Shown: in pieces, positions 14,001 to 14,970 of the stretch | Numbering within the stretch: the first letter of the stretch is position 1 | Layout: every line of letters begins with the position of its first letter | Assembly (NCBI GenBank): GCA_964493075.1 | Contig: CAZBNU010000087.1 | Span: 1-14,970 of the forward strand | Origin: SLFT01 sp964493075 | GTDB lineage: Bacteria; Hydrogenedentota; Hydrogenedentia; Hydrogenedentales; CAITNO01 | DNA length: 14,970 nt | Direction: 5' to 3' | Program-made: the position numbers and the translations under genes | Notes under the pieces: generated by a model | Told to the model about the DNA's origin: nothing | The model's database searches: none | The model's input: the letters and a program-made list of their open reading frames with translations, nothing else

Positions 14001-14894
14001 ATGAACAATATGCTTGATGCAATCAAGACCAGAAAGGTTCTGGTCTCTGACGGCGGCTGGGGTTCTTTTTTGGTGGCGAAAGGATTGAAGCCCGGCGAAT
14101 CACCGGAGTCCTGGAACCTGACCAATCCCGACGCGGTACGAGACATCGCACGCATGTACGCTGATGCCGGTGCGGACATTGTACTCACCAACAGTTTCGG
14201 CGGCACCCGCTATAAACTGGAGCATTACGGCCTGGCGGACAAGGTTACCGAAATCAACGCGGCTGCGGCACGGTTATCTCGCGAAAGTATTGCCGCCGAT
14301 AAATTTGTGCTGGCGTCCATGGGCCCCACAGGAAAAATCCTCATGATGGGTGAAGTCAGCGAAGAGGAATTGTATGATGCCTTCAAGGAACAGGTGCTGG
14401 CATTGACCGCAGGCGGCGCGGATGCCATCACCGTGGAAACCATGACGGCAATAGATGAAGCAGCGATTGCTGTGCGTGCCGCAAAAGAAAACACGACATT
14501 GCCGGTTGTTGCCAGTTTTACTTTTGACATGAAAACGGCGGACGGCTATCGCACCATGATGGGCGTATCGCCGGAACAGATGGCGGAAGCCATGCTTGCA
14601 GCAGGCGCGGACATCCTGGGCGCGAATTGCAGCCTGGGCTCGGAAGAAATGATCTCGGTCATTGCCGCGCTGCATGCCGCCGCCCCGGACACACCGCTCA
14701 TTGTCCATCCCAATGCAGGCCGTCCGATTCAGCAGGACGACGGTACAGTTGCCTATCCGGAAACACCGGCCTGCATGGCAGGAAACACGAAAGCCCTGAT
14801 AGACGCTGGTGCCTCCATTATCGGCGGCTGTTGCGGCACCGGCCCGGATCATATCCGCGCCATCCGTAAAGCCGTAGACGAGGCTTTGTCCTGA
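14001..14894 (+). CDS. Stand-alone homocysteine S-methyltransferase-domain protein
   Basis: The protein has 297 residues from the ATG at 14001 and consists only of the Hcy-binding barrel found as the first domain of cobalamin-dependent MetH and in BHMT and MmuM. Family blocks are VSDGGWGSFLVAKGL (15-29), YADAGADIVLTNSFGGTRY (53-71), SMGPTG, DAITVETM and IVHPNAGRP. The zinc ligands that hold the thiolate are visible: Cys210 in GANCSLG, and Cys277 and Cys278 in IGGCCGTGPDHI. It should transfer a methyl group to homocysteine or another thiol. The resemblance is closest to the MetH N-terminal domain, so it may work with separate corrinoid and methyltransferase proteins; none is visible here. Its stop overlaps the ATG of the following radical SAM gene by one base. 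Confidence 0.9.
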   Translation: MNNMLDAIKTRKVLVSDGGWGSFLVAKGLKPGESPESWNLTNPDAVRDIARMYADAGADIVLTNSFGGTRYKLEHYGLADKVTEINAAAARLSRESIAADKFVLASMGPTGKILMMGEVSEEELYDAFKEQVLALTAGGADAITVETMTAIDEAAIAVRAAKENTTLPVVASFTFDMKTADGYRTMMGVSPEQMAEAMLAAGADILGANCSLGSEEMISVIAALHAAAPDTPLIVHPNAGRPIQQDDGTVAYPETPACMAGNTKALIDAGASIIGGCCGTGPDHIRAIRKAVDEALS

Positions 14895-14970
14895 TGCCTA
14901 TTTTACCCCAAGATATGATGACCGGCTACCATGTGATGGCAAAGCCTGCGGGCCCGGCCTGCAACCTGCG
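14894..14970 (+). CDS. Anaerobic sulfatase maturase-like radical SAM enzyme, 5' end
   Basis: Only 25 codons are inside the window, starting at the ATG that overlaps the previous stop (TGATG). The visible peptide has YHVMAKPAGPACNLR, which matches the N-terminal signature HVMAKPxGxxCNLxCxYC of anaerobic sulfatase-maturating enzymes. Cys23 would be the first cysteine of the CxxxCxxC motif that holds the radical SAM iron-sulfur cluster; the rest is cut off. Such enzymes oxidise a Cys or Ser of sulfatases to formylglycine. Related SPASM peptide maturases share the motif, so the substrate is not certain. No sulfatase gene is in the window. Confidence 0.8.
   Translation, partial: MPILPQDMMTGYHVMAKPAGPACNL

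Overview
The window is a bacterial, gene-dense stretch, almost entirely coded on the + strand, of roughly mid-50s % GC by eye. It contains two 100-base runs of N (7286-7385 and 11523-11622), which are assembly scaffold gaps. The gene complement points to a didermic environmental bacterium: twin-arginine signals on a Gfo/Idh/MocA oxidoreductase and a phosphoesterase, an anaerobic-sulfatase-maturase-like radical SAM gene, a four-helix-bundle/zinc-ribbon protein and murein-sugar recycling enzymes. My best guess is a Planctomycetes/Lentisphaerae/Hydrogenedentes-like lineage, probably from a metagenome. This is a low-confidence inference, since the window has no rRNA or other marker gene.

Region 1 (1-3509) is a murein-sugar module. 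It holds the 3' end of murQ (N-acetylmuramic acid 6-phosphate etherase), a secreted SpoIID/LytB-type putative lytic transglycosylase, anmK (anhydro-N-acetylmuramic acid kinase) and a small Trm112/UPF0434-like protein. The first three could form one reaction chain: the transglycosylase releases 1,6-anhydroMurNAc ends, AnmK makes MurNAc-6-P, and MurQ makes GlcNAc-6-P plus D-lactate. Region 2 (3597-8345) continues on the same strand with a GHMP-family sugar kinase of unknown substrate, lipB (octanoyltransferase), a DUF58 membrane protein whose start overlaps the lipB stop, and a polytopic membrane protein with a DUF4129-like C-terminus that is interrupted by the first gap. Spacing is tight (1-base or 4-base overlaps to about 90 bases), consistent with one or two long transcription units.

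Region 3 (8346-10034) is a separate unit. An AT-richer 165-base intergenic stretch with a striking palindrome precedes a Tat-exported Gfo/Idh/MocA oxidoreductase, which ends at a strong intrinsic terminator.

Region 4 (10035-13108) is a metal-import operon. A dyad resembling a Fur/Zur-type operator lies upstream of a four-helix-bundle protein with a C-terminal zinc ribbon. That protein is translationally coupled (ATGA overlap) to a ZnuA-like zinc-binding lipoprotein, followed by a ZnuC-like ATPase (5' end lost in the second gap) and a ZnuB-like permease. The four-helix gene carries two 9-nt-period repeat tracts, inverted relative to each other and read in frame.

Region 5 (13109-14970) holds a Tat-exported calcineurin-like phosphoesterase, a stand-alone homocysteine S-methyltransferase-domain protein, and the first 25 codons of an anaerobic sulfatase maturase-like radical SAM enzyme whose ATG overlaps the previous stop. 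No tRNA, rRNA, CRISPR array or insertion sequence was seen.
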